Assembly: GCA_049977145.1 (NCBI GenBank)
Contig: JBMFGW010000010.1
Coordinates: 1-56,206 of the forward strand
Source: JAMDCX01 sp049977145
Lineage (GTDB): Bacteria > Planctomycetota > Phycisphaerae > WQYP01
Direction of reading: 5' to 3'
DNA length: 56,206 nt
In this document: positions 46,607-54,911 of the stretch, piece after piece
Position numbering within the stretch: position 1 is the first letter of the stretch
Layout: the number at the start of each line of letters is the position of its first letter
Made by a program: the position numbers and the translations under genes
Notes under the pieces: model-generated
Told to the model about the DNA's origin: nothing
What the model saw: the letters and a program-made list of their open reading frames with translations, nothing else
The model's database searches: none

Positions 46607-47362
46607 ATGTTTGGATGGTTTCTCAAAGGTGCCGGTTCACGGGTACGAACAACCAGCTTCCCGCGCCACGCGGACGAGGGTGTCGGCATTACACCTGGAC
46701 GGCCCATTGCAACAGAGTTTGGCAGTAGTCAAAATGCTGCTCATGCCGCCATTCAATGCCCCACGCAGGCTCTCACCGCCCAAGAGTGTCATGTGGAGGT
46801 AAATGTGTCGCGTTGTATACATTGCATGGCGTGCGCACGCGGTGATGCAGCAATGAAATGGCAAAATGATTTTACCTGGGCGGTGAGAGGCGGTGCTGCT
46901 GCGTCGAGAACTCCGTCGCCGTTTAAAAAATCACTGCATATTCGGCTGGTGGATTCCGGTTCCTGTGATGCCGTGATGCAGGAAATTAAACAGCTTGCCA
47001 AACCGTATTACAACATGCACAAACTGGGATTTTTTATTACGCCCACGCCGCGTCACGCCGACGTATTGATGGTCACCGGCCCGGTTACCAGCCACATGCG
47101 ATTGGCATTAAAGAAAACCTATGATGCCATGCCCGGCCCCAAATGGGTGATCGCAGTGGGTAATTGCGCTATTTCGGGATGTGTCTTTGCCCCCAGCTTT
47201 ATGTCCGTGGGAGCGGTATCCAACGTAATTCCCGTGGATGTTCAAGTGCCCGGATGCCCGCCGCCCCCGTTGGCAATTCTCCATGGATTACTGCTGCTTA
47301 CGGGCCGTGTGCAGCAGGCGCAATCCGATGCAACGGTCTCAATTCCGGAGGGTGTTTCATGA
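46607..47362 (+). CDS. HycG/HyfI/NuoB-like small subunit fused to a short ferredoxin-like segment
   Basis: 251 residues. The N-terminus holds a single-cluster ferredoxin-like segment: CPTQAL and, later, CIHCMAC, giving four cysteines. The rest is the NuoB fold: SGSCDAVMQEI, GNCAISGCVFA, VPGCPPPP. Hydrogenase small subunits normally read SCNGC at the first site; the second cysteine is Val here, while an extra Cys follows in SGC. The proximal Fe-S cluster could be kept with a rearranged ligand or lost. It follows the large subunit by 33 bases. Confidence 0.87.
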   Translation: MFGWFLKGAGSRVRTTSFPRHADEGVGITPGRPIATEFGSSQNAAHAAIQCPTQALTAQECHVEVNVSRCIHCMACARGDAAMKWQNDFTWAVRGGAAASRTPSPFKKSLHIRLVDSGSCDAVMQEIKQLAKPYYNMHKLGFFITPTPRHADVLMVTGPVTSHMRLALKKTYDAMPGPKWVIAVGNCAISGCVFAPSFMSVGAVSNVIPVDVQVPGCPPPPLAILHGLLLLTGRVQQAQSDATVSIPEGVS

Positions 47363-49509
47363 ACATGGCCGAGTTCTTTTTTCTTTTAGTCCTTCTGCTG
47401 TCAGTGGCGGGCGCGGTTATATCCGCGTTGGCACCAGCGCCATGGACGGGAAGAATACTGGCGATTTGCGGCACTTCCGCTGCTTTCGCACTGTTGATTG
47501 CTGCGGCAATCATTCTGACAGGCCACCAGAGCATCGGTGTTGATCTTTGGAATTTGCCGGTGTTGGGGATGCTACGATTGCGTGTGGACAGCGTATCAGC
47601 GTTTTTTATGCTGGCGTTGGGTATTTCGTTTCTTCCGGCGTATTGGTTCTCGGACGGCTATATGCGCCGGTACCTGGCGCATTATGATTCGCGGAGCTTC
47701 AGTATTTTCTTTCATCTTTTGTTTGCAGTCTGTGCACTGCTTTTGGCGGCGGGCGATGTAATTACCTTTCTATTGGCCTGGCGAATTATGTCCGGACTCG
47801 CTACGTTTCCCATTACACTGGAACATCGGCAGGATGATAATCGCCGGGCTAGCTATCTTTTTCTAGCCATGAATGAAGCCGGAATTATCACTGCAACTGT
47901 CGGGCTGTTGTGGATGGTGGCGTTAGCGGGGGGGCACACCGGATTCGGTGCTTTACACGCATCGATGGTGCACATTTCATCGGCGTTGCGCTGGGTGATA
48001 TTCCTTATTGTATTTTTCGGGTTTGCGGTGAAGGCTGGATTAATTCCATTAAGTTCCTGGTTGCCGCAGGCTCACCCGGTGGCACCGGCGAATATGTCGG
48101 CGATCCTTTCCGGTTGCCTGCTGAATTTTGGTATTTATGGAATTGTGCGATTTGATGCAATTATTTTGCCGTCAACATCTCCCGGGCCAGGGCTGGTAGT
48201 GTTGATTGTTGGGGCGTTGTCAGCGCTTATCGGAATTCTATATGCGACCATCGACAATGATATGAAGAAAATGTTGGCGCACAGCTCCACAGAAAATCTT
48301 GGAATTATCGCCGCCAACGTGGGCATGGGGATGGTATTCACCGCTAATCATCTGCCCGTGCTGGCGGCTATAGCGTATGTCGTGGCGATGTATCACATGA
48401 TTAACCACAGTGCGTATAAGACGTTGCTATTTATCGGTGCCGGTGCGATTGATCAGCAAACCGGAACCCGGGATATGAATCAGTTGGGCGGATTGCTTAA
48501 ACGCATGCCCATGCTCGCGGCGCTATTTCTGGTCGGCGCTTTGGCTATTGCGGCATTGCCACCGCTCAATGGTTTTGTCAGTGAATGGTTGACGTTGCAA
48601 ACCATTCTTCGCAGCGAAGAGTTTACTTCGCATTTCAGTCGTGTAGTCTTTGCGCTGTGCGGTGCCGGGCTGGCCCTGACGGCGGCGTTGGCGGTGACCT
48701 GTTTTGTCAAGGCCTTTGCCATGAGTTTCTTGGGGCCGGCCCATAGTGAAAAGGCCTCTCGCGCCTTGGAACCGGCAAAATCCGCGCGAATATCCATGGC
48801 TATCCTGGCGCTTGCCTGCATTCTTCTGGGGATCGGCCCAACGTGGGTAATTCCTGCAATCAATCGGGCCATGAAACCTCTGGCCGCCAATCTTGCGACC
48901 ACCGCGCTGGTTCCACCGTTTTTCTCGCATCCGCACGGTAATAAACACTTTTCTCCCGGGTTTATGCATGACTTTGCTCACATTGGAGCAGACGTTGGAC
49001 GTAATATAATTCCGGCGCGCGGCCTGGTGGTATTGCATCAGGGGGTCAAGAGCAATCCTGTTGTGTATGCTATGTCCACATTCTATATGGCGGGCGTATT
49101 AGCATTGATTATTTTCATTACTTGGCTATTCGTGCGCTGGGGAACACGGCGACGAACCATTACGATCTCGGAACCATGGGCCGGTGGCCTGCGCCGCCTG
49201 GCACCGGATATGACCTACAGTGCCACCGGTTTTTCTAACCCGGTACGCGTGATATTTCGCTCAATTTTCGGCCCGGCTATCCGGGAAGATTCCAGCACCG
49301 CGGTGGCGGGGCATTTTCGTACCGCCATTACCAAACAGCGGGATGACGGCTATATTGTGGATCGACTGTTTCTCCGGCCATTAGTGGCCGCAGTAAACTA
49401 TGCGGCCAAACTCCTGGCGAAAATCCATAAGCCCGGTGTGGTCAATGCTTATGCAGCCTGGGTCTTCCTGGTGCTGCTGGCAATTCTGATCATTAATCGG
49501 TTCATATAA
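47359..49509 (+). CDS. HyfB-like antiporter-type membrane subunit of Ehr-type complex
   Basis: 716 residues, about sixteen helices, starting at ATG 47359 by ATGA overlap. The TM7-type lysine is in FFGFAVKAGLIPLSSWLPQAH and the later one in HMINHSAYKTLLFIGAG. The usual TM5 WExM glutamate is Arg (LLAWRIMSGLATF). The C-terminal 230 residues include the HyfB-type soluble loop (EPWAGGLRRLAPDMTYSATG) and a final anchor helix. With the HyfF-like subunit, both antiporter-like subunits deviate at the same functional place. Confidence 0.9.
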   Translation: MNMAEFFFLLVLLLSVAGAVISALAPAPWTGRILAICGTSAAFALLIAAAIILTGHQSIGVDLWNLPVLGMLRLRVDSVSAFFMLALGISFLPAYWFSDGYMRRYLAHYDSRSFSIFFHLLFAVCALLLAAGDVITFLLAWRIMSGLATFPITLEHRQDDNRRASYLFLAMNEAGIITATVGLLWMVALAGGHTGFGALHASMVHISSALRWVIFLIVFFGFAVKAGLIPLSSWLPQAHPVAPANMSAILSGCLLNFGIYGIVRFDAIILPSTSPGPGLVVLIVGALSALIGILYATIDNDMKKMLAHSSTENLGIIAANVGMGMVFTANHLPVLAAIAYVVAMYHMINHSAYKTLLFIGAGAIDQQTGTRDMNQLGGLLKRMPMLAALFLVGALAIAALPPLNGFVSEWLTLQTILRSEEFTSHFSRVVFALCGAGLALTAALAVTCFVKAFAMSFLGPAHSEKASRALEPAKSARISMAILALACILLGIGPTWVIPAINRAMKPLAANLATTALVPPFFSHPHGNKHFSPGFMHDFAHIGADVGRNIIPARGLVVLHQGVKSNPVVYAMSTFYMAGVLALIIFITWLFVRWGTRRRTITISEPWAGGLRRLAPDMTYSATGFSNPVRVIFRSIFGPAIREDSSTAVAGHFRTAITKQRDDGYIVDRLFLRPLVAAVNYAAKLLAKIHKPGVVNAYAAWVFLVLLAILIINRFI

Positions 49510-49527
49510 ACAGGTGGGGTTTTGATA

Positions 49528-50001
49528 ATGCCGGAGTTTAATGAAAATCATCAACGCAAATTGTTGGCCACATGCCAGTATGTTGATGACATGCTGACCG
49601 AAGCACTCTGGCGCACTGAACCCTGTGTTCCGCCGTCACCGCTGCGAAACTATGCCTCGGATGCCACGCCGGAACAGATTGCCGCATTGCATCGGCAACT
49701 GCTAGAATTGCGCGCGACGATGGTGGCGATTCTGCAGGCGAATGACATTGTCATCCCTCCGCCGCAAATTAGTGCGCTGTGGGCTTTTCGCACCGCGCTG
49801 ATAGAAGCTGGTGATGTGATCTTTGATCTGCAGGCCCGATTCATGAACAGTTACGGTCCATTATCACCTGAAGCGCAGAAAGCCGTGGACGAAATGGCTA
49901 TGCGACTTCTGCAACAAATGGAGACATTTACCAATGTATTCGATGAGATCACAAGGCCTCCCCCGCCTGGCGGCCACAGGGCTGGCGCGAACCATCTATA
50001 A
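49528..50001 (+). CDS. Unknown soluble protein at end of Ehr operon
   Basis: 157 residues from ATG 49528, with AGGTGGGG upstream and 18 bases after the HyfB-like stop. Mostly helical, no signal or membrane segment; residues 50-125 look like a coiled helical bundle (AALHRQLLELRATMVAILQA). The tail is Pro/Gly-rich. I do not recognise a family. Position suggests an accessory or assembly protein of the Ehr complex. It is convergent with the DUF190 gene, 15 bases away. Confidence 0.75.
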   Translation: MPEFNENHQRKLLATCQYVDDMLTEALWRTEPCVPPSPLRNYASDATPEQIAALHRQLLELRATMVAILQANDIVIPPPQISALWAFRTALIEAGDVIFDLQARFMNSYGPLSPEAQKAVDEMAMRLLQQMETFTNVFDEITRPPPPGGHRAGANHL

Positions 50002-50016
50002 TCAAGACCGGGACTG

Positions 50017-50802
50017 CTACGATATGGCCTTTTTTTCAGTTGCCGCGGGGTTATGGCGATAGGCGATAACGCGGACATCCTCCATCGTGATCATGCCACC
50101 TTTTACCATATCATCAAGCAGCGGCAACAACTGTTCTATTTTCTCGCGGGTCTCCACAATCTCAATGACCAGCGGAAGATCCGAAGACATCACCAACACC
50201 CGATCATTATGAATGACAGTGTTGGCGCCGAACCCCATCGACCCCTGCAAAACGGTGGCACCGCTGATGCCCAGTTGACGAGCTTTGGTAACAATGGCTT
50301 CATGGAGCGGCTTGTGCTCAAAGGTGTCGGATTCACCAATAAAAATCCGCAACAAAACGCCGGTGAAATCAGTGTGCATGTTCAATACCCCTTGTATATC
50401 AGGCAATGTGCTTAATGGTTTAACACTACTTAAAAGCCGCATTTGATTGTGTGCTTCCGGTGTTCCGGAACGGTACATCACAACCCCCGCCCGCTCCAGC
50501 GTGACCAAGCCATGATGGAGCAGTTTTTGTGTAATATCCTGTAAAAAGGTGATAAGTTTATCTCCGTCGTCTACGCATTCCACAATAATCGGAGAATCGC
50601 CCACGAGTTTGAACTCGGAATGGCGCACTAAACCGCGGGAACCAAGCCCCATGATTCCCCGCAATACCGTCACACCCGCCAGCTTATGCTGCGCTGCCTG
50701 CTGGACGACGCGCTCATACGCCGGTGCAAAATGATAAAGCTCCGCACTTCGCATATACAGCCGCAGAAGAACCTTTTCACCAATCATATCATACTCCATC
50801 AT
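50017..50802 (-). CDS. Tandem DUF190 protein (two DUF190 domains fused)
   Basis: 261 residues made of two homologous halves. Half 1 (about 5-115) has ELYHFAPAYERVVQQA and GVTVLRGIMGLGSRG; half 2 (about 145-255) has FEHKPLHEAIVTKARQLG and GATVLQGSMGFGANT. Each is a DUF190 ferredoxin-like fold, related to PII-like proteins. DUF190 is a known neighbour of crcB, suggesting regulation of the fluoride channel or a small-molecule sensor. It starts eight bases after crcB. A fused doublet would mimic half of a trimer or dimer arrangement. Confidence 0.9.
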   Translation of the reverse strand: MMEYDMIGEKVLLRLYMRSAELYHFAPAYERVVQQAAQHKLAGVTVLRGIMGLGSRGLVRHSEFKLVGDSPIIVECVDDGDKLITFLQDITQKLLHHGLVTLERAGVVMYRSGTPEAHNQMRLLSSVKPLSTLPDIQGVLNMHTDFTGVLLRIFIGESDTFEHKPLHEAIVTKARQLGISGATVLQGSMGFGANTVIHNDRVLVMSSDLPLVIEIVETREKIEQLLPLLDDMVKGGMITMEDVRVIAYRHNPAATEKKAIS

Positions 50803-50810
50803 GTTACAGG

Positions 50811-51197
50811 CTAGCTCATTCGCTGCCCAAGCACCACACCCAGTCGCACCGCTATAATCCCAATCATTACGCTGCCGAGAATGTATAGCAACCCGCGAAT
50901 GGCCTGTCCTTCACTTAACATCCGATCCGACTCAAACATATACGTTGAAAACGTCGTATAGGCGCCAACAAAACCAACGGCAATGCCCAACCGAATCGGA
51001 TCCGGAATATTCAATCGTGGCTGCGCCCAAGTCAGAAACCATCCGAGAAAGAAACATCCGGTGATATTGATGAAAAATGTTCCAAAGGGGAAAAGTGCGG
51101 AAACGCGACCGAAGAGCCGGGCGATGCCATACCGCGTCATGGCACCGAAAAAACCAAACACTCCGATGGATATCCATATCAATACCGCTTTTTTCAC
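50811..51197 (-). CDS. crcB: Fluoride channel/exporter CrcB (Fluc)
   Basis: 128 residues from GTG 51197, with AAGGA eight bases upstream. Four membrane helices. Family motifs: FGFFGAMTRYGIARL, FPFGTFFINITGCFFLG (pore Asn) and GFVGAYTTFSTYMFES (TTFS with the Phe residues of the fluoride track). Fluc proteins form dual-topology dimers that let fluoride leave the cytoplasm. The usual GFCGGxTTFST reads GFVGAYTTFST. Controlled by the fluoride riboswitch-terminator at 51221-51341. Confidence 0.95.
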   Translation of the reverse strand: MKKAVLIWISIGVFGFFGAMTRYGIARLFGRVSALFPFGTFFINITGCFFLGWFLTWAQPRLNIPDPIRLGIAVGFVGAYTTFSTYMFESDRMLSEGQAIRGLLYILGSVMIGIIAVRLGVVLGQRMS

Positions 51198-51220
51198 GCC
51201 ACGATTCCTTTTGTACACCT

Positions 51221-51260
51221 GAAAACACAAAAACCCCGATGGGACATTTCCACCGAGGTT
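51221..51260 (-). terminator. Intrinsic terminator in crcB leader (riboswitch expression platform)
   Basis: On the minus strand AACCTCGGTGG and CCATCGGGGTT form an eleven-pair stem (two G-T pairs) with loop AAATGTC, followed by TTTTTGTGTTTT. It ends 24 bases before the crcB start. Confidence 0.85.
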
Positions 51261-51285
51261 AAAATCCTTCCCGGCGAATCAGTCC

Positions 51286-51341
51286 GCCAGGAGTCATCAG
51301 TTCCGAAAAAAAACGGAACGGTTCAGGTGAACTCCATCACC
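51286..51341 (-). promoter_or_regulatory. Fluoride riboswitch (crcB motif) for crcB-DUF190
   Basis: P2 GGTGATGGAGTTCACC (51326-51341); P3 GTTCCG/CGGAAC with an eight-T loop; then CTGATGACTCCTG. Downstream CCTGGCGG can pair with TCGCCGGG, and TCGCCGGG can alternatively pair with CTCGGTGG, the 5' arm of the terminator. This gives a consistent ON switch: fluoride holds ACUCC in the pseudoknot and frees the antiterminator strand. Confidence 0.93.
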
Positions 51342-51356
51342 TTTCATACAATAGAG

Positions 51357-51386
51357 ATGGTAGCGGATTGCCGGTCCCGCTGTCAA
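51357..51386 (-). promoter_or_regulatory. Promoter for crcB leader
   Basis: Minus strand TTGACA (51381-51386), 18-base spacer, TACCAT (51357-51362). Confidence 0.6.
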
Positions 51387-51431
51387 CGTGTGAAAGCATA
51401 AAGCGGCAATCAATCCTGATCTTCTTGGGGA

Positions 51432-52547
51432 TTAGGGGCTGCCGGGCGCTGAGGCCGGTTGTGTTGTGGTCGGCACAATGGGAGGGCGGTAGACGATTTT
51501 ACACAACACGGTGCGTGGTCCTTTCATAAGGCTGATGCCCGTAGGCATGGTATAACGGATATGATGCGATACCCAGTTGTTGGAGCTGGTAATCGCCGAC
51601 GTGATATTCAAAAATGCCACCACACGATCCCGCACGGGGGCCAGATTGCCAATGAGCATTTTTTTACCCAGCCGCAGCAATGCCGGCTGCGAGCCTGTCA
51701 CCGTTGCCGAAACTGTTTCCGGACGAATGGAAATGCTGTAACGGTCCAGCAGCCAGGAAGGACCCCGCACCCAGACTGGAACAATGCCAAGTCTTAGTTT
51801 ATGGCTCGGTTCAGATGGTACGGTAAAGGTCACCAGCGCTGTGGAGGGAGTAACACTGACCTGGGAGCTTACCGCTCCCGGATAACGCACCACCAACTGC
51901 GTCTGCATAGTCTGGCGTGTCCGCGGCGGCAGTGTGGTGAGATCCGACAGCGGCTGTGCTTCGACGCGAATTTGATCTTGTCCCCCGATACTGGTGAGCA
52001 AACTTTTGGGCAACTTCACTTGGGCCACCGCCGGCACAATGCGGGCCGCCACCTGCCGCAAGGCCGTAAAAACAATGGGGCGGGAGACGGAGACCATCTG
52101 ATCCACCGCCAGTTGGATTAGCGCCGGGCGTACGGTGGTAACCGTCACATGGCGCTGGCGGAAATAAGGCAGATCATTAAACACCCGCACGGCGCTGATA
52201 TAATTTTTTGCTCCGATCTTAAGATTGGCGAGATGCTGCACCACATACGCAAGATTATTGAGATCATCGCGGGTGAAGATGGCCCGGCCCTCCGCCTGAT
52301 CGCTGATCTGCTGCACCTGATTGCGCGGCCCCTGAATATCGACGTGAAATGTTCCGTTCATGGGACTGATGATCTGAACAATATCATGGGTGTTACTGGG
52401 GGGCACTACCACGCTGATCTCAAAAGGCAGATTGTTCTGGATCGCGGTAAGATGCGCGTCGGCATACATCCATAAAAGCAAGGTTAAAAGCAGCGTCAGC
52501 GGTACGACTTTCAGGCGTTCCAGAATTCGACGTTGGGATTGCGACAT
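51432..52547 (-). CDS. YbbR-like domain protein (CdaR-type regulator)
   Basis: 371 residues with one N-terminal membrane helix (VVPLTLLLTLLLWMYAD) and an extracytoplasmic part with three to four YbbR-like beta repeats. A Pro/Thr/Ser-rich tail ends the protein. In many bacteria the YbbR protein (CdaR) is encoded next to and regulates the diadenylate cyclase CdaA, which is the case here (76 bases upstream). No fluoride aptamer precedes it. Confidence 0.82.
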   Translation of the reverse strand: MSQSQRRILERLKVVPLTLLLTLLLWMYADAHLTAIQNNLPFEISVVVPPSNTHDIVQIISPMNGTFHVDIQGPRNQVQQISDQAEGRAIFTRDDLNNLAYVVQHLANLKIGAKNYISAVRVFNDLPYFRQRHVTVTTVRPALIQLAVDQMVSVSRPIVFTALRQVAARIVPAVAQVKLPKSLLTSIGGQDQIRVEAQPLSDLTTLPPRTRQTMQTQLVVRYPGAVSSQVSVTPSTALVTFTVPSEPSHKLRLGIVPVWVRGPSWLLDRYSISIRPETVSATVTGSQPALLRLGKKMLIGNLAPVRDRVVAFLNITSAITSSNNWVSHHIRYTMPTGISLMKGPRTVLCKIVYRPPIVPTTTQPASAPGSP

Positions 52548-52623
52548 TTTTTCTCTTTCCAGTCAGCGAGAGCGCCGGATCATCCAACGGCACACACCGT
52601 CGAATCCAGGTGCACCCGGTATA

Positions 52624-53439
52624 TTATGCAACGGAACGCCGAACGCCGGAATTTTCCGGTTTTTGCAACGCATTAGTAAGGTGTTGACGTAATTGTTCGC
52701 GTGTGAGTTCACGTACAAATTGCCCGCGCTCCGCAATGCTGATGATGCCAGTTTCTTCGCTGACGACAATAATAATGGCATCACTTTCCTGGGACAGCCC
52801 CAAAGCGGCCCGGTGCCGTGCCCCCATTTCAGGGCTGACTTCAATACCCTCCGCCAGTGGAAACTGTACGCCGGCCGCCGCGATTCGGCCATCCCTGATT
52901 ACCACTCCCATGTCATGGAGCATCGAACCGGGCCAGAAAATGGTATTTAACAATTCTGGAGTCGCATCAGCATTGAGAATCGTCCCCTGTTCCAACAGTG
53001 CGCCAAGGCCAACCTCCCGTTCCACCGCAATTAGAGCGCCTATGCGATTGCGCGCGCAATATTCCGCGTTTTGACATAAGCAGTCAATTAAGCGCCGTGA
53101 AGCGGAACTGCCAGGGCGAAAAAAACGGGTCTCCCCCAGGCGAATTAGCGCCCGGCGTAATTCCGGCTGAAATACCACCACTATGGCGAAACTGGTGAAT
53201 ACCAGAAGGCGACTGAAGAGAAATTCGACCTGCGGTAACTTGTTGCCACCCAACTTGATGATGGTATACGCAATAATTAAAAATAGTGCCACGCCTTTAA
53301 TCAACCGCGCGCCACGTGTACCCCGCAAAAACTCCAGAACCCAGTATACCACCACGCCGATTAACGCCAATTCCAGTATTACCACCCACCATGGATAGGC
53401 GGTCAGTCGATTCAACAGGGTATGCAAAAACTCCATCAT
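52624..53439 (-). CDS. cdaA: Diadenylate cyclase, CdaA/DacA type
   Basis: 271 residues: three N-terminal membrane helices, then a DAC domain. It makes c-di-AMP from two ATP. The RHR motif is intact (GARHRAALG). The usual LHDGAVII reads LHDMGVVIRDG: the catalytic Asp is kept but the following GA is MG. FQPELRRALIRLGE and IGALIAVERE are typical. c-di-AMP controls potassium and osmotic balance. The pair borders the fluoride island, but a functional link is only suggested by position. Confidence 0.9.
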   Translation of the reverse strand: MMEFLHTLLNRLTAYPWWVVILELALIGVVVYWVLEFLRGTRGARLIKGVALFLIIAYTIIKLGGNKLPQVEFLFSRLLVFTSFAIVVVFQPELRRALIRLGETRFFRPGSSASRRLIDCLCQNAEYCARNRIGALIAVEREVGLGALLEQGTILNADATPELLNTIFWPGSMLHDMGVVIRDGRIAAAGVQFPLAEGIEVSPEMGARHRAALGLSQESDAIIIVVSEETGIISIAERGQFVRELTREQLRQHLTNALQKPENSGVRRSVA

Positions 53440-53446
53440 ACGGTTA

Positions 53447-53641
53447 TCAGTATAATGTTACCGTTTGATTGTTGGAAACAAGAGTGGTAACCGTATACGT
53501 GGTGGGGTTCTGTTGCGTATAGAGGTTCATGAGTAGCGTGCCGATCATTGCCGCATAAGACCGAGTTTCCACGCCCCGGTTATTGTGGATGATCATGTGC
53601 TCAAAGTTTGTGTACAGCTTAAATGGGATCGTTTTGTCCAT
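53447..53641 (-). pseudogene. Transposase C-terminal remnant (IS4-like)
   Basis: About 64 codons. GVETRSYAAMIGTLLMNLYTQQ followed by a Thr-rich tail resembles the C-terminal end of IS4-type DDE transposases, where G(V/I)xxQxYAALIAxLL and a TGRRPT segment occur. No upstream catalytic part remains in frame. Confidence 0.5.
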
Positions 53642-54354
53642 GAAAATAACATGGCAGCGATGGGCGAAGCGCAGGTTTTTTCCTGGTGCGAAACTTCAGC
53701 GATTTGCGGTGGCCACGGATCTCCAAGATCACCGCAAATAACAGCGGCTGGGCGGCCACAATCCACAGGAATGTCATCATATTTTCTGACTCCATTGGAC
53801 GCATAATACGTCCCCGACCCGCAACACAATATCCGGTATTACTTAGGGGCAATTACACTTATCTTGTTCAAACTTCCCGTAGTGATATTTATCGGACAGA
53901 TTGGCAAAAAAAGTTTAATGATGTCCTGCGCCCATGAAAAAAACTAACGGTGCAATCGGCTTTCTGCCACCCTGTAATGCTGTCGGCAACTGCTGGCACC
54001 ACCGGTAGCGTTAGGTGGGGCCATTTTTTGTGGCAGGAAAGTGGAAGCGTGGTTCATCGCTTGGTGTGCTGCGGAGCGTCGCTTCTACCTTTCTCCGCCA
54101 AGTCGGACTTGCCAACGATATGGCTGCACCGGAAGTATTTACGCCAGCGGGCGCCTTTTTTTATACCTGTAGCAATCGTTGAAATAACAGTGGGTTGCCA
54201 TGTACCGTAAGGATTAGTTTGGATGCCTATTTATCTATTGGCATATATCTCCAATGCCTTGGACAGGATTCGAACTATCTTCAAATAAGCCAAAATATCA
54301 GCATGTTTTAGAAAATAGCGTAGTAAAAACGCAGTATTCCAAACACAGCCTGGT
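53642..54354 (+). other. Degenerate region with no recognisable gene
   Basis: About 700 bases between transposase fragments. Short frames exist on both strands, but none has a ribosome site, family motif or partner. Probably decayed mobile DNA. Confidence 0.5.
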
Positions 54355-54498
54355 GTAATTGACGCAGTTTCGGACGAAAGCTTGCGGACAATAATTGCCT
54401 GCTGGCCGAAGCTGCATCAAGATATTCGGTTCAGCATGGCGTTGAAGGCCAAGTCGCTGTCGGCTGAACTGGCGGACTTTACCGAGGACGTAGCATGA
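54355..54498 (+). pseudogene. Possible decayed C-terminal gene fragment
   Basis: An open stretch ending in TGA 54496-54498 reads DAVSDESLRTIIACWPKL, then DIRFSMALK. The D..L..I...WP.L...I pattern resembles the C-terminal end of some phage-type integrases of Planctomycetes, but this is weak and I may be wrong. Confidence 0.2.
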
Positions 54499-54656
54499 GG
54501 CGACAACGGGAAATCACAGGCTTGACGCCTTCAATGGGACGGTTCGCGTCACATTTTTCAGGCAGGAAATTTCAAGTATGGACAAACAGAAGTATCACTT
54601 TTGTGAAGTGATACTTTCATGGATACGAATATGAATAGATGAAAAACCGATAAGAA

Positions 54657-54899
54657 TTGGCCCGGCGGTGGCAGGCCATCGACGCCACGGTGCAGGAGGG
54701 TCTGGATGAACTCAAAACGCTCTGCATGATGCAGATGGTTATTAAGGGGAAACCCTTGTGCCATTGCATCCCGCAGCCGCGGGAATCGGTACAAAAGTAT
54801 TTGGAAAAGGCCCAAGTCGTCTTGCCCGCAGCGCTTCCCCATCGTGGCGTTCATGTGGCCACGAGAAAGAAACTGCCGCCAAGACGCAAAACTCGTTGA
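54657..54899 (+). pseudogene. IS1634-like transposase C-terminal fragment
   Basis: About 80 codons. LDELKTLCMMQMVIKG, QPRESVQKYLEKAQVVLP and the end VATRKKLPPRRKTR match the last part of IS1634-family transposases. An in-frame stop precedes it at 54651-54656, so the gene is broken. Confidence 0.55.
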
Positions 54900-54911
54900 T
54901 TTTACAGCGCA

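Noticed and set aside
54255..54290. GGACAGGATTCGAACTATC resembling a tRNA T arm in reverse
   Set aside because: The T stem does not pair properly and no acceptor, D or anticodon arm can be found; at best a decayed fragment.
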